A program made the position numbers and the translations under genes. From the NCBI GenBank assembly GCA_965247075.1, contig CBDFGK010000003.1:124001-188000 (forward strand): a stretch of DNA of 64,000 nt, written 5' to 3'. This DNA is from CBDFGK01 sp965247075. Lineage in GTDB: Bacteria; Pseudomonadota; Gammaproteobacteria; Pseudomonadales; Halieaceae. The notes beneath the pieces were generated by a model. It made no database searches, was not told the origin of the DNA, and worked only from the letters and a program-made list of their open reading frames with translations. Each line of letters begins with the position of its first letter. The first letter of the stretch is position 1. Shown piece by piece: positions 9,585-18,765 of the stretch.

Positions 9585-9995
9585 CCTTTGCGCTCACCGG
9601 TGCACTCAATCGCACAGGCTTCAGGGCTCATGTATAAGCGCCTCGCCAACAAAAAGCGCATTACCGACAGTGTGGCTCGCATGGGAGGCGATGAATTCGC
9701 CATTGTGTTGGAGGATGTAAGTGACGAATCCAACGTGCAGATGATTGCCGAGAAAATGATGGCCGCCATGATGCAAGCCAAGAGCATCCCCGGTAACAGG
9801 TATTTTGGCTACACCGACCAAATCAGTTTTGGCAGGTCAAGTAGTAGCTTCAATCTGGCGGCAGATCTGCGTCTGGGCGGTCGACGATTTTGGCACCGGC
9901 TATTCCTCTCTGAATTACCTTAAACGGTTTCCTGCCTGGGCTCAATCAGCGGTTCCAGTGCGCGTACGGCATCAAGATAATGCCCGTGCATGACT
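9585..9995 (+). pseudogene. Relic of a GGDEF-EAL cyclic-di-GMP regulator
   Basis: Pieces of one gene survive in three different frames. LTGALNRTGF (about 9593) matches the opening of a GGDEF domain. A second frame gives SVARMGGDEFAIVLEDV with the active-site GGDEF (about 9670-9720). A third gives VDDFGTGYSSLNYLKRFP (about 9877-9930), the DDFGTGYSS motif of an EAL domain. The parts are far closer together than in an intact protein (about 400 residues are missing) and stop codons separate them. So this is a deleted, frameshifted remnant with no function as a diguanylate enzyme. Confidence 0.85.
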
Positions 9996-10173
9996 TCTAT
10001 TTGCCGGGTCAGTGATGTTGGCGCGAAGCTCATTCAACTTACTGTGAACATCACTCTTGAAATTTACAAACACCCAGTATATTCCGATAGAGAAATGATA
10101 CTGAACTCTGGGTCTTGATAGCCGCTATCCAGGTGCTCGCTATGCAGCCTGATGGTTCTGTTCAGTAACGATC

Positions 10174-10629
10174 TTAAAGAGTTGTTGTTTGGAGCCGCTC
10201 GCCAATAGCGGAGGCTCTTGGCCGTGTTTTATCGAACTGTCGGCGATTCCTCCGGCAGGCTTTGGATCGCCTCATATTGTAGAGGTGCGATACGAAGATG
10301 CCTGCCAATCGTTCATAGCGGGGGAGCCTAAACAACCGCCAGGCACGGTCACCAGGCTTTTTGGTGGCGGGTCCGGAGAGTGTGCCATGCAGCTCATCCG
10401 GTTCGGCCGGAAGGCGTCGATCCGCTGCCGTATATTTGCTCGTAAAGCCATTACCTGCACTGGGGCGGGGTTGAAGTTGTCCCCGTTTGAGCCAGGTTCT
10501 GGTCAGCCGTTTTATCTGCATCCGCGAATAGCCACTGACATGTGTCCAGAGAGAACTCGACAGCCCGGGTGCCGTCAAGCAAGGCTCGCACCTGCTCCAG
10601 ATTTCAGACTCATTTCGTGTTGGAAACAC
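10174..10629 (-). pseudogene. Truncated integrase-type DDE transposase (IS481-like group)
   Basis: 151 codons remain. The N-terminal DNA-binding part of an integrase-core transposase is recognisable: GFTSKYTAADRRLLAE-like text, DELHGTLSGPATKK, and RYERLAGIFVSHLYNMRRSKA, the last being a highly typical segment just before the DDE domain in this group. The protein ends shortly after FDKTRPRASAIGER, where the catalytic domain should begin, so the transposase is inactive. No terminal inverted repeats were found. It lies between the GGDEF-EAL relic and the brnT relic. Confidence 0.75.
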
Positions 10630-10706
10630 GGCCCCCGTTCAGTATCACCTCGTATTGGAAGAGGCTCGAAGTTGATTAATGTATGTACATATTGTAAATA
10701 TAGACA

Positions 10707-10948
10707 ATGCTATTTGAGTGGGATGAACCCAAAAATCAGGCCAATCAGCAAAAGCACGGGCTGAGCTTTGAGGAAGCGGCACTGGTATTCGAAGGCCCGG
10801 TACTGACCCGCATTGACAGGCGCACAGATTACGGCGAAGTGCGCAAGATCAGTACAGGCATGACGTTACCCGCATCATCTCCGCACGATTGGCAAACAGA
10901 AAAGAGAGGAGGGCATATGATGAGTACTGTCAGAAAATCGCTCAGTGA
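10707..10948 (+). pseudogene. brnT: Broken BrnT toxin gene
   Basis: The start MLFEWDEPKNQANQQKHGL and EEAALVFEGPVLTRIDRRTDYGE is the N-terminal half of the RelE-like ribonuclease toxin BrnT. After RKISTG (about 10858) the frame is lost. The C-terminal part DVTRIISARLANRKERRAY continues in the next frame and ends at a TGA at 10946-10948, overlapping the start of brnA. Compared with BrnT, a central strand of roughly 15 residues is missing, so the disruption is a small deletion that also shifts frame. The toxin should be inactive. The antitoxin downstream is intact. Confidence 0.82.
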
Positions 10949-11201
10949 CCTGTCGATCTCGAAAGAGCGATTAAAGGAATTGAGTGAAAGATCAGATAAA
11001 TCTATAGATTACAGCGACATCCCCCCGCTGCATGTGGATTTTTTTGAGCATGCGGAGTTGGTCTACCCACCTGGGGAAAAGTCCGTCACTATCCGCCTGG
11101 ACGCCGATGTTCTGGCGTGGATGAAAGCGCAAGGCCAAGGCTACCAGAGCCGGATTAATGCCATCTTGCGGGCCTACTACGAAGCGCATCGGCATGACTA
11201 A
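10917..11201 (+). CDS. brnA: BrnA family antitoxin
   Basis: 94 residues starting MMSTVRKSLSD, with AGAGGAGGG just upstream of the ATG. The C-terminus has the ribbon-helix-helix signature of BrnA, VTIRLDADVLAWMKAQGQGY followed by SRINAILRAYYEAH. BrnA binds BrnT and represses the brnTA operon. The start overlaps the end of the brnT relic by about 30 bases, as in intact pairs. With brnT broken it is an orphan antitoxin; it could still act as a repressor or neutralise BrnT elsewhere in the genome. Confidence 0.85.
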   Translation: MMSTVRKSLSDLSISKERLKELSERSDKSIDYSDIPPLHVDFFEHAELVYPPGEKSVTIRLDADVLAWMKAQGQGYQSRINAILRAYYEAHRHD

Positions 11202-11362
11202 AGTTGATTGTTATCCGTGGGTGATCCTGCCCCTCAATGATGGACATCCTGTTAAGCGAGTAAACTACGCAACAGAGGTGAACTATGTGTTTATGGATGA
11301 ACATGCAGGCTTTTTTCGGGTGCCAACAATGAGCCAGGTTCTGGGGGGTCTCCCGCAGCGGG

Positions 11363-11738
11363 TTGTACGCCTGGCGCCGCCGGGGAAGGCAGCCCTGTAC
11401 CCGGCAGCTGTACCGCACTCAACTGGATACCGCAGTTAGAAGCGCTTTTGTTGCCGGTAAAGGCCGCGCTGGGTCGCCCGGATTGGTGCTGGATTTAGCG
11501 GAGTCTGGGTATCCGTACAACCGAAAGACGGTGGCGAGGAGTCTGCGCCGAAAGCTTTTTTCATTCTCTCAGAGTCGAAGCCATTCGTGGAGAGCGCTTC
11601 GCTTCCCGGCAGGATCTGCGGCAGACCATATTTGAGTACATCAAGGTAGACTACAATCGAACCCGCCGACCCAGCGCCAACGGCTACATCAGCCCGCCGG
11701 CGTTTGAGACAAAACATGTCGCCTGGCAAAGTGTCCAC
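11363..11738 (+). pseudogene. IS3 family transposase (OrfB) relic
   Basis: An upstream frame carries LDTAVRSAFVAGKGRAGSPG and YNRKTVARSLRR, resembling the HTH_21-type N-terminus of IS3 OrfB. The next frame carries the OrfB C-terminus: FFHSLRVEAIRGERFASRQ, FEYIKVDYNRTRRPSANGYI and SPPAFE. The central part of the DDE domain is deleted and the join is out of frame, so the transposase is dead. It ends about 140 bases before metG. Positions 11202-11362 hold no supported gene. Confidence 0.78.
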
Positions 11739-11876
11739 TGTTGGTGGGCAGGATCACCGGTTATGTGCCTCCACCGCCGCACGCTTTGATCCTGATCAAA
11801 CTCTGTGACGGCTGACCCTGCCAGAACTTTACGGTATAGTAGCGCCCCTTTTTCAGTGCTGATGAGAACATTGCAA

Positions 11877-13910
11877 ATGCCGGACCAAAAGGTGCGCGAC
11901 ATACTGGTTACCAGCGCCCTGCCCTACGCCAACGGGTCGCTGCATCTGGGCCACCTGCTGGAGCAGGTGCAAACCGATATCTGGGTGCGATTCCAGAAAT
12001 CGCGCGGTCACAACTGCCACTACGTGTGCGCCGATGATGCCCACGGCACCGCCATCATGCTCACCGCCGAGCAGCTCAGCATTAGCCCTGAACAGCAAAT
12101 CCGGCAGATGCAGGCAGAGCACGAGAGAGACAGTGCTGACTTCCTGATCGGCTTTGATAATTTTTACAGTACCCACACCGAGGAAAACCGGTTTTTCTCC
12201 GCGCAGATTTACACGCGTCTGCGCGACAATGGCCATATAGCCGTGCGGGAGATCACCCAGGCCTTCGACCCGGAAAAACAACTGTTTCTGTCAGACCGTT
12301 ATATCAAGGGTAGCTGCCCCAGGTGCAAGACCCCCGATCAGTACGGCGACAACTGTGAGGCCTGCGGCGCCACCTATAGCCCGGCTGAACTGATAGATGC
12401 GGTTTCGGCCCTGTCCGGCGCCAAGCCGGTAGACAAGCAATCCGAACATTATTTCTTCACTCTGCCGGCTTTCAGCGACATGCTGCGCGAGTGGACTACC
12501 AGCGGCACACTGCAACCGCAAATAGCCAACAAGCTGGCCGAATGGCTGGACGGTGGCCTGCAGGAGTGGGATATCAGCCGCGATGCGCCCTACTTCGGCT
12601 TTGAAATTCCCGATGCGCCCGGCAAGTACTTTTATGTCTGGCTGGACGCACCGATTGGCTACATGGCCAGCCACAAAAACCTCTGCGAGCGTGAGGGAAT
12701 CGATTTCGAGCGCTACTGGCTGCCCGGCTCGAAGGCTGAGCTGTATCACTTTATCGGCAAGGACATCATCAACTTTCACGGCCTGTTCTGGCCGGCAATG
12801 CTGAGCAGTGCCGGTTACCGCACGCCTACCGCTATTTTTGTGCACGGTTTCCTGGCCGTAAACGGCACCAAGATGTCCAAGTCACGTGGCACCTTTATCA
12901 AGGCGCGCACCTACCTGGATCACCTGGATGCGCAGTACATACGCTACTACTTTGCCGCCAGGCTGAGCAGCGCGGTGGATGATATCGACCTCAACCTGGA
13001 AGATTTCATCCAGCGGGTAAACTCCGACGTGGTTGGCAAGGTAGTGAATATCGCCAGCCGCTGCGCCGGCTTCCTGCACAGGGGTTTCGATAATACGCTC
13101 ACCGAAAACTGCTCTGAAGCTGCGCTACTGCAAGAATTTATTGCTGCCGGCGACGGCATTGCCCAGTTGTACGAGCAGCGCGATTTCAGCAAGGCCATTC
13201 GCGAGATCATTGCCCTGGCCGATCGCGCCAATCAATACATCGATGAGAAAAAGCCCTGGCTGCCGGCCCGGCAAGACGGCAAGGCAACCGAGGTACACGA
13301 CGCCTGTTCAGTGGGCATCAACCTGTTTCGGGTACTGATGGTCTACCTCAAGCCGGTGCTACCGATTATGGCCGAGAAAGCTGAAAGCTTCCTGCAATGC
13401 TCACTGGACTGGACTGTGCTGGACCAGACCCTGCTGGGCCACCGGATCGCCAAATTCAAGCCATTGATAACCCGCATCGAGGCAAAGCAGGTAGAAGCGA
13501 TGGTGGAGGCCAGCAAGGAACAACAGGTGGCAGCGAGTGCCAACGCGGCGGCGCCTGGGGAAAATGCAATGAATGAAGACAACATCGACTTTGACAGCTT
13601 CGCCAAGGTCGATCTGCGGGTGGCAAGAATCATCAAGGCCGAGCATGTGGACGGTGCCGATCGCCTGTTGCGACTCACTCTGGATATGGGAGAAGCTGCA
13701 CCGCGCAACGTCTTTGCCGGCATTAGGGAAGCCTACCCCGAACCCGAGCTACTCGGCGGCAAGTTGTGCGTATGCGTTGCCAACCTGGCGCCGCGCAAAA
13801 TGAAGTTTGGCGTATCGGAGGGCATGGCGCTGGCGGCAGGTCCCGGCGGCAAGGATATCTACCTGATTGAGCCCCATGAGGGCGCCAAGCCGGGCATGCA
13901 GGTTAAGTAA
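11877..13910 (+). CDS. metG: Methionyl-tRNA synthetase
   Basis: Charges tRNA-Met. The 677-residue protein has the HIGH-type motif in YANGSLHLGHLLE near residue 20, the zinc-binding knuckle CPRCKTPDQYGDNCEACGA near 143-160, and KMSKS near residue 332 (NGTKMSKSRGTF). After a linker rich in Ala and Lys/Glu there is a C-terminal EMAP/Trbp111-like tRNA-binding and dimerisation domain (from about residue 565, FDSFAKVDLRVARIIKAEHV). This is the long bacterial form. The ATG at 11877 (MPDQKVRDILVTSALPYANG) is chosen over the GTG at 11805, whose extra residues are not family-like. Confidence 0.97.
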   Translation: MPDQKVRDILVTSALPYANGSLHLGHLLEQVQTDIWVRFQKSRGHNCHYVCADDAHGTAIMLTAEQLSISPEQQIRQMQAEHERDSADFLIGFDNFYSTHTEENRFFSAQIYTRLRDNGHIAVREITQAFDPEKQLFLSDRYIKGSCPRCKTPDQYGDNCEACGATYSPAELIDAVSALSGAKPVDKQSEHYFFTLPAFSDMLREWTTSGTLQPQIANKLAEWLDGGLQEWDISRDAPYFGFEIPDAPGKYFYVWLDAPIGYMASHKNLCEREGIDFERYWLPGSKAELYHFIGKDIINFHGLFWPAMLSSAGYRTPTAIFVHGFLAVNGTKMSKSRGTFIKARTYLDHLDAQYIRYYFAARLSSAVDDIDLNLEDFIQRVNSDVVGKVVNIASRCAGFLHRGFDNTLTENCSEAALLQEFIAAGDGIAQLYEQRDFSKAIREIIALADRANQYIDEKKPWLPARQDGKATEVHDACSVGINLFRVLMVYLKPVLPIMAEKAESFLQCSLDWTVLDQTLLGHRIAKFKPLITRIEAKQVEAMVEASKEQQVAASANAAAPGENAMNEDNIDFDSFAKVDLRVARIIKAEHVDGADRLLRLTLDMGEAAPRNVFAGIREAYPEPELLGGKLCVCVANLAPRKMKFGVSEGMALAAGPGGKDIYLIEPHEGAKPGMQVK

Positions 13911-13964
13911 CTACGGGGAAAACGACTCTCACATACCTTGCATTTTGAAAGTTAGACTTTTATT

Positions 13965-15233
13965 ATGCGTAGTATGGAAAGGCAATACCTAACACTAATC
14001 CACGAATACATGGACTACTTTCCCTGTGTAGTGATTGTCGGTGCCAGACAGACAGGCAAGAGCACTCTGATTGACATGACGACCGGTGAACGGGAACTTT
14101 TTGACCTCGAAGCCAGGGCCGATTACGACCAGATTGCCAATGATCCAGACCTGTTCCTCAGACTTCACAAGCAACCCATTGCTATCGACGAAGCCCAGTT
14201 ACTGCCAGAAATTTTTCCGGCGCTGCGAGTAGCCATAGATAAAGACCGCCAAACCTGTGGGAGATATCTGCTGTCTGGCTCCAGCTCGCCAGAGTTGCTA
14301 AATGCCATCTCTGAATCCCTGGCGGGCCGTGTAGGTATTATCGAAATCGCCCCCTTCAGTTATTCCGAAACACGCTCTATCGACAATCCCATGCTGCTGA
14401 ACCTGTTCTCCAACAATGTTTCAGCCGACGACCTTCTACAGCAGGCGGCGACAAGCTCGGCCACAGGTGATGGTAATGACATCGACAGATACTGGTTTCA
14501 TGGGGGCTACCCCGAGCCGTGGCTAAGGAGATCAGAACGATTCAGTGCAGTGTGGTACGAGCAATACCTCAAGACCTATGTAGAACGCGATGTCGCGCGG
14601 CTGTTCCCAAATCTCAACACCGTTCGCTTCCGCCGTTTTATCGAGCTGCTGGCGGGCTGCTGCGGTGCAATTATCAACTACTCCAGTATTGCCAAAATAC
14701 TGGACGTATCACAACCCACGGCCCGGGACTATTTCGACATTGCCCACGGTACGTTCCTCTGGCGTACGATTCCTGCCTACAGCAAGAACACCCGCAAGCG
14801 GGTTTCCAAACACCCCCGCGGTTATCTCAGAGACACAGGCCTGCTACATCATATTCTGCAAATCCCATCGCACCGACGCCTGCTCTCCCACCCGCAAATG
14901 AGGGCGAGTTGGGAGGGTATGGTCATTGAAGAAATCCTCAGATCCCTGAATGCGGCGGGGGTGCAGCACTCGCCGTATTACTATCGCACCGCCGGTGGTG
15001 CAGAAGTCGATTTGATCGTAGCGGGACAATTTGGCCTGATTCCATTCGAAATAAAGCACACCCAAAGCGTCAACCTGCGGCACTTGCGCGCTATTCGCGA
15101 TTTCGTGGCAGAGTTTGACTGCAATTTTGGCGTCATCGTCAACAACGATGAAAAAGTCAGGCGCTACGATGAAAAATTGCTGGGGATACCTTTTTCGCTG
15201 CTGACCGGGGGGTCAAGCTCCAGCATCGGGTAA
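13965..15233 (+). CDS. AAA ATPase with DUF4143 C-terminal domain
   Basis: A 422-residue protein with a Walker A motif GARQTGKST at about residues 26-34, a Walker B-like AIDEAQLLPEIF near 85, a sensor segment YLLSGSSSPELL, and the C-terminal DUF4143 region with EVDLIVAGQFGLIPFEIKHT, which resembles a PD-(D/E)xK-like fold. These proteins are common in mobile and accessory DNA of bacteria and archaea; their function is not established. It starts 54 bases after metG with no strong ribosome-binding site, and is followed by sequence without clear genes before the IS element. It is probably part of the accessory material separating metG from the rsx operon. Confidence 0.85.
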   Translation: MRSMERQYLTLIHEYMDYFPCVVIVGARQTGKSTLIDMTTGERELFDLEARADYDQIANDPDLFLRLHKQPIAIDEAQLLPEIFPALRVAIDKDRQTCGRYLLSGSSSPELLNAISESLAGRVGIIEIAPFSYSETRSIDNPMLLNLFSNNVSADDLLQQAATSSATGDGNDIDRYWFHGGYPEPWLRRSERFSAVWYEQYLKTYVERDVARLFPNLNTVRFRRFIELLAGCCGAIINYSSIAKILDVSQPTARDYFDIAHGTFLWRTIPAYSKNTRKRVSKHPRGYLRDTGLLHHILQIPSHRRLLSHPQMRASWEGMVIEEILRSLNAAGVQHSPYYYRTAGGAEVDLIVAGQFGLIPFEIKHTQSVNLRHLRAIRDFVAEFDCNFGVIVNNDEKVRRYDEKLLGIPFSLLTGGSSSSIG

Positions 15234-15355
15234 GCACTCCCCCAATCTCCAACCACGCCCTGCGCTCTGGTAGCAGGACCCTGTCGCAGGCAGCATCGCA
15301 CTGCGCCGGGCATTGTGCCCACCGCTGGTAAGTACAAAGGTCAGCTCACCGTGGG

Positions 15356-15814
15356 TCAGGTACTGGGTGTGCATAAGATAAGGTCTGCGCGTTCCATCGC
15401 CGTGCCCAAATAGCCCTCCTTCCACATCGGCTTTTCAAGGACAGACAGCTGGCTGGCGCTGACAAAACGGGTAATCTCCCCAGCCTCGCTGAAATCGGCC
15501 TGGGCTGCAAACAAAGAGATACTCTGTAGACGATCATCATCAATTCGATTGATGCCCAACCCGGGGGTGAAAAGCACTATCGCTCCGCCACCATCAGAGT
15601 CGAAGTACTGCCCGCAATTGATACCGGCAACTGGAAGGCAGGCGCGCTCGATGAGCATATGGCCGATGTACGAAGCCTGTTTCTGAAGGCTCTGGACCAA
15701 CAGAATACAGCTTAAGCCACCCAGGCAAGGTATCAATATCATCAGGACAAAATCACCTTCATCAAAAACTTTTCGCAAAGACCACGATATCAAGTACAAC
15801 TGATTGGCCCCCAC
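15356..15814 (-). CDS. Hypothetical protein with N-terminal membrane segment
   Basis: 152 residues I do not recognise. A hydrophobic stretch at about residues 22-40 (FVLMILIPCLGGLSCILLVQ) could anchor it in the membrane; the remainder (for example FDSDGGGAIVLFTPGLGINR) is soluble-looking. The base composition resembles the backbone. It may be a real small gene or the leftover of a longer one cut by the neighbouring IS element, whose left end is only 60 bases from its start. Positions 15234-15355 hold nothing I can identify. Confidence 0.45.
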   Translation of the reverse strand: MGANQLYLISWSLRKVFDEGDFVLMILIPCLGGLSCILLVQSLQKQASYIGHMLIERACLPVAGINCGQYFDSDGGGAIVLFTPGLGINRIDDDRLQSISLFAAQADFSEAGEITRFVSASQLSVLEKPMWKEGYLGTAMERADLILCTPST

Positions 15815-15860
15815 GCCAACAATTCATTGTAGCGCGCTGGGGATTTGCTAAAATCGCCGC

Positions 15861-16835
15861 TCAGCCAGGTTTATCTATTAGCAACAAATAGAAATGTCCG
15901 GTTCTGTAGCAAATAGATTGTCTGCTTTTGCTTTGATCGTTGGAAGGCTCCCGGGGGCCGTGGTGAATCGATAGGCTACCATCGGTATAACGCAGAATCC
16001 GGACCCTCGCCTTCACATAATGGCAGCGGTGACGATCGGCCGGGATCTGCAATACCCGTCCTTCAAAGTGCACACAGTTGTCCTTCCTCACCGTCCGCTC
16101 GAAACGCCCGCACAGGATGTCATCCGGCACCGCTATATCCCGGCACGCCACAAAGGCTAAGCCATCTGCCGGCGGCGGCTGTGTAAACTCCGCGTTGTGA
16201 GCCGGCAGGCAGGTCTCTGTGAGATACCGATTGGCTGCCTTCATCTCTGTGATACCGGCCAGGGCCAACTCCTTGAGGCGGTCCCGGTGCGTGCTGAATA
16301 CGCGTTCAGAGCGGCCTCCGGCGAATAGGCCGGGATCATCGCTGCCCAACTGGCCCATAGCCCGTCCAAACTGGGTCAGGTTGACCGTGTCCACATTCCC
16401 ATCTGCCGCCCGTGTGGTCCAGTAATGGCTGCCACGGTCTGTATGCAAAGAGCAAAATAACCCCCGACCTTCGATGATGTCACGAACACCCTGAAAACTG
16501 CTCCGCGTTCCTTCCTCATCGCAGCAGAACATCGAGTAGTGTGCATTCGTGGCATCATCCATGGTCACGATCAGGTCCCAGTCCTGCCCGGCACCCATAG
16601 ATGCCGGCTGCGATAGCGGTCCACCGGGCGCATGACCTCGTCGACCGGGGCGCGGCGGTGCGATATCTGCGATAACCGTTTGTCGATGAGGCCCTCCAGG
16701 CCCGCGTCCTCGAACCTCATCAGTCGGGTCTCCTGTAGCCACTCTGTCCGTCTCATAAGCACCCCTCCTCGGGGCATTATGAGAACCGGACAGATCATGT
16801 GCTACAAGACCGGACAGTTTATGTGTTACTAACAT
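15861..16835 (-). pseudogene. ISNCY-type DDE transposase, internally deleted
   Basis: The reading frame runs 324 codons, but only the middle and C-terminus look like transposase: DWDLIVTMDDATNAHYSMFC, DIIEGRGLFCSLHTDRGSHY with the second catalytic Asp, GRSERVFSTHRDRLKELALAG, and a C-terminal domain ending near LSIHHGPREP. The genuine N-terminus is read in another frame from the right end (MRRTEWLQETRLMRFED, then LIDKRLSQISHRRAPVDEVM) and the helix-turn-helix between the two is deleted. The copy at 61.5-61.9 kb retains part of that missing segment. It is probably inactive by itself. Confidence 0.78.
15878..16832 (-). mobile_element. ISNCY-type insertion sequence (IS1202-like group), internally deleted copy
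   Basis: The left end TTAGCAACAAATAGAAATGT (15878 on) and the right end at 16800-16832, read in reverse, TTAGTAACACATAAACTGTC, form imperfect inverted repeats of about 33 bases, both continuing with a CCGG-containing core and TGTAGCA. The single element is about 955 bp, too short for a full member. It contains a decayed transposase on the minus strand. The 57 bases at its right end (16778-16834) occur again at 19924-19980 and 61857-61913 in the same orientation. Confidence 0.8.
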
Positions 16836-16883
16836 CAGAAAAAAAGAGGCTTGCCAGAGTCGATTAAATAAAGAAATATAAAT

Positions 16884-16899
16884 AATTGTCTAGACAATT
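16884..16899. promoter_or_regulatory. 16-base perfect palindrome upstream of the restriction gene
   Basis: AATTGTCTAGACAATT is perfectly self-complementary. It lies 26 bases before the endonuclease start, followed by a related half (CTCTAGACCCTAGA). A TAGATAAT-like -10 box ends only about 8 bases before the ATG, so the transcript may be almost leaderless. The palindrome is well placed to be an operator. No controller (C) protein gene is present in the island. Confidence 0.55.
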
Positions 16900-16924
16900 T
16901 CTCTAGACCCTAGATAATGCTCTG

Positions 16925-17554
16925 ATGTCTATTGAGAATGAAATACGCCGTATAGCGGATAAATATGCCGACAACCTGAAATCCCGTGTTGAACAACGCG
17001 TGAAGGAAATGGGAGCCGATGATAATAGTCATTTTTTGATTTATCGGGTGTTAGGCATCACCGATGAAGAAGGAAAATTGATTGATGTTTATCAGAATAA
17101 AGGTCGATTCCTCTATAAACACGCAGGATCATTTTTAGAAGAAGCTACAAAAGCATGCTTTTTGGAAAAATTCCCAGATTCCGGCTCGGTACGCATTCCA
17201 AACACGATTGGACAACGCCCCAAGACCTTCGAAATTGATTGTTTAGTTAAAGAACGCGATGCAATTGAAATTAAATGGCGCGATGCGACAACAGACGGCG
17301 ACCATATCACCAAGGAACATACCCGCATGCAGAACGTCAAAAATGCGGGATACAAACCTATTCGCGTGATGTTTTACTATCCAAACAGGACGCAAGCGCA
17401 ACAAATTCAAAAAACATTAGAAACACTTTATGCGGGAGTAGAGGGCGAGTATCACTATGGCTATGATGCATGGAATTATGTCCAACAATATACCGGAGTT
17501 GATCTTAAAGGGATTCTGGAAACTATAGCGACAGAGCGGGCACATGGTAATTAG
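16925..17554 (+). CDS. ApaLI-like type II restriction endonuclease
   Basis: A 209-residue protein that I recognise as an ApaLI-family (RE_ApaLI) endonuclease from the run FEIDCLV (residues 101-107) and AIEIKWRDATTDGDHI (about 112-127). These contain the PD-(D/E)xK-type catalytic residues (Asp104 with Glu114 and Lys116 as candidates). ApaLI cuts GTGCAC; the specificity here is inferred only from family. The gene is AT-rich compared with the backbone and overlaps the methyltransferase start by 11 bases, the expected layout of a restriction-modification operon. It starts 90 bases outside the IS right end. Confidence 0.82.
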   Translation: MSIENEIRRIADKYADNLKSRVEQRVKEMGADDNSHFLIYRVLGITDEEGKLIDVYQNKGRFLYKHAGSFLEEATKACFLEKFPDSGSVRIPNTIGQRPKTFEIDCLVKERDAIEIKWRDATTDGDHITKEHTRMQNVKNAGYKPIRVMFYYPNRTQAQQIQKTLETLYAGVEGEYHYGYDAWNYVQQYTGVDLKGILETIATERAHGN

Positions 17555-18755
17555 ACCACAGACGCATACGGGCGATTGTCTTGATGTCTTGCAAAAGATG
17601 GAACCGGAATCAGTTGATCTTATTTATGTTGATCCGCCATTTTTTACACAAAAAGTGCATGATTTAACAACGCGTGATGGATCAACAAGTTTTAGCTTTA
17701 GGGATATTTGGGATAGTGACAGTTCATACGCTGATTTTATTTATCAGCGAATAGCCCGCGCGCGCGATGTCTTAAAGAGTTCAGGCAGTCTGTTTTTTCA
17801 TTGTGATAAATCAGCTTCGCATATAGTTCGTTTGATGCTTGATAGTATTTTTTCACCCGATCATTTTCAATCCGAAATAATTTGGCATTTTAAAAGATGG
17901 TCAAATGCCAAGAAGGGATTATTACCTGCTCACCAGACGATTTTTTTCTATTCTAAGACCGATAAATTCAAATTCAACACTTCTTATCAGGAATATTCGC
18001 CCTCGACCAATGTAGACCAGATCATGCAAAAGCGTGTGCGCGATGAGCGTAACAAGTCTATTTACGCTCGTAATAAGAGCGGAAAAGTAGTTGGTAATGG
18101 ATTGAAAAAGGGCGTTCCTCTATCGGATGTTTGGGAGATACCGTTCCTCAATCCCAAAGCTAAAGAACGGGTTGGCTATCCTACGCAGAAACCTGTTCTT
18201 TTAATGAACAGGATTATAGAACTTGTGACCGAAGAAGAGGATGTTGTTCTAGATCCATTCTGCGGTAGTGGGACGACGCTTGTTGCGGCACAGGTTTTGA
18301 ACCGCAATTCTATAGGCATCGACATTGCGGAAGAAGCAATTGCGCTGACTAGAAGCAGGCTCGAAAACCCTACTGTTACAGGTTCAGCATTGCTTGATAA
18401 GGGAAAGGAATCCTATCGACAACATGACTCCTTTGCATCCAGTCACATGGTTGGAATTGATTATGTGCCGGTGCATCGAAATAGGGGTATAGACGGACTA
18501 CTAAAGCAGGAAATTAACGGTTCCCCCGCGTTTATTCGCGTACAACGTGACAGTGAAAGTATAGGCCAAGCAGTCGCCGCCTTAAAGAAAGCGGCAAAAA
18601 ATAAAGGCGACTGTAGCTTAGTTGTTATTGCTACGTGTGACGATTTATTGGGTTTTAGAGCCACCTCAGATATTCATTTAGTTCCATCAACATCGTTTGC
18701 AATTACCGATCTGTTGAAAGGTCGGCAAGAGCCAATAGTGGCTCTTACTAAATAA
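17544..18755 (+). CDS. DNA methyltransferase of the restriction-modification pair (beta-class amino-methyltransferase)
   Basis: A 403-residue protein. Catalytic motif IV, VDPPFFTQ, is near residues 29-36, and the SAM-binding motif I, DPFCGSGTTLVAAQ, is near 232-245. Motif IV before motif I is the beta-class order of N6-adenine/N4-cytosine enzymes. DPPF favours N6-adenine. The sequence VGYPTQKPVLLMNRII just before motif I is typical. The C-terminal 120 residues are an extension of unknown role. It overlaps the ApaLI-like gene upstream and should protect the same site. Codon usage is AT-rich like the rest of the island. Confidence 0.88.
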   Translation: MVIRPQTHTGDCLDVLQKMEPESVDLIYVDPPFFTQKVHDLTTRDGSTSFSFRDIWDSDSSYADFIYQRIARARDVLKSSGSLFFHCDKSASHIVRLMLDSIFSPDHFQSEIIWHFKRWSNAKKGLLPAHQTIFFYSKTDKFKFNTSYQEYSPSTNVDQIMQKRVRDERNKSIYARNKSGKVVGNGLKKGVPLSDVWEIPFLNPKAKERVGYPTQKPVLLMNRIIELVTEEEDVVLDPFCGSGTTLVAAQVLNRNSIGIDIAEEAIALTRSRLENPTVTGSALLDKGKESYRQHDSFASSHMVGIDYVPVHRNRGIDGLLKQEINGSPAFIRVQRDSESIGQAVAALKKAAKNKGDCSLVVIATCDDLLGFRATSDIHLVPSTSFAITDLLKGRQEPIVALTK

Positions 18756-18765
18756 AAGGTGAATA

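Noticed and set aside
10189..10764. Plus-strand open frame of 191 codons
   Set aside because: It is the shadow of the minus-strand transposase fragment and runs into brnT; no domain is visible.
11158..11439. 93-codon plus-strand frame after brnA
   Set aside because: No similarity to any family; it lies in decayed IS3-derived sequence.
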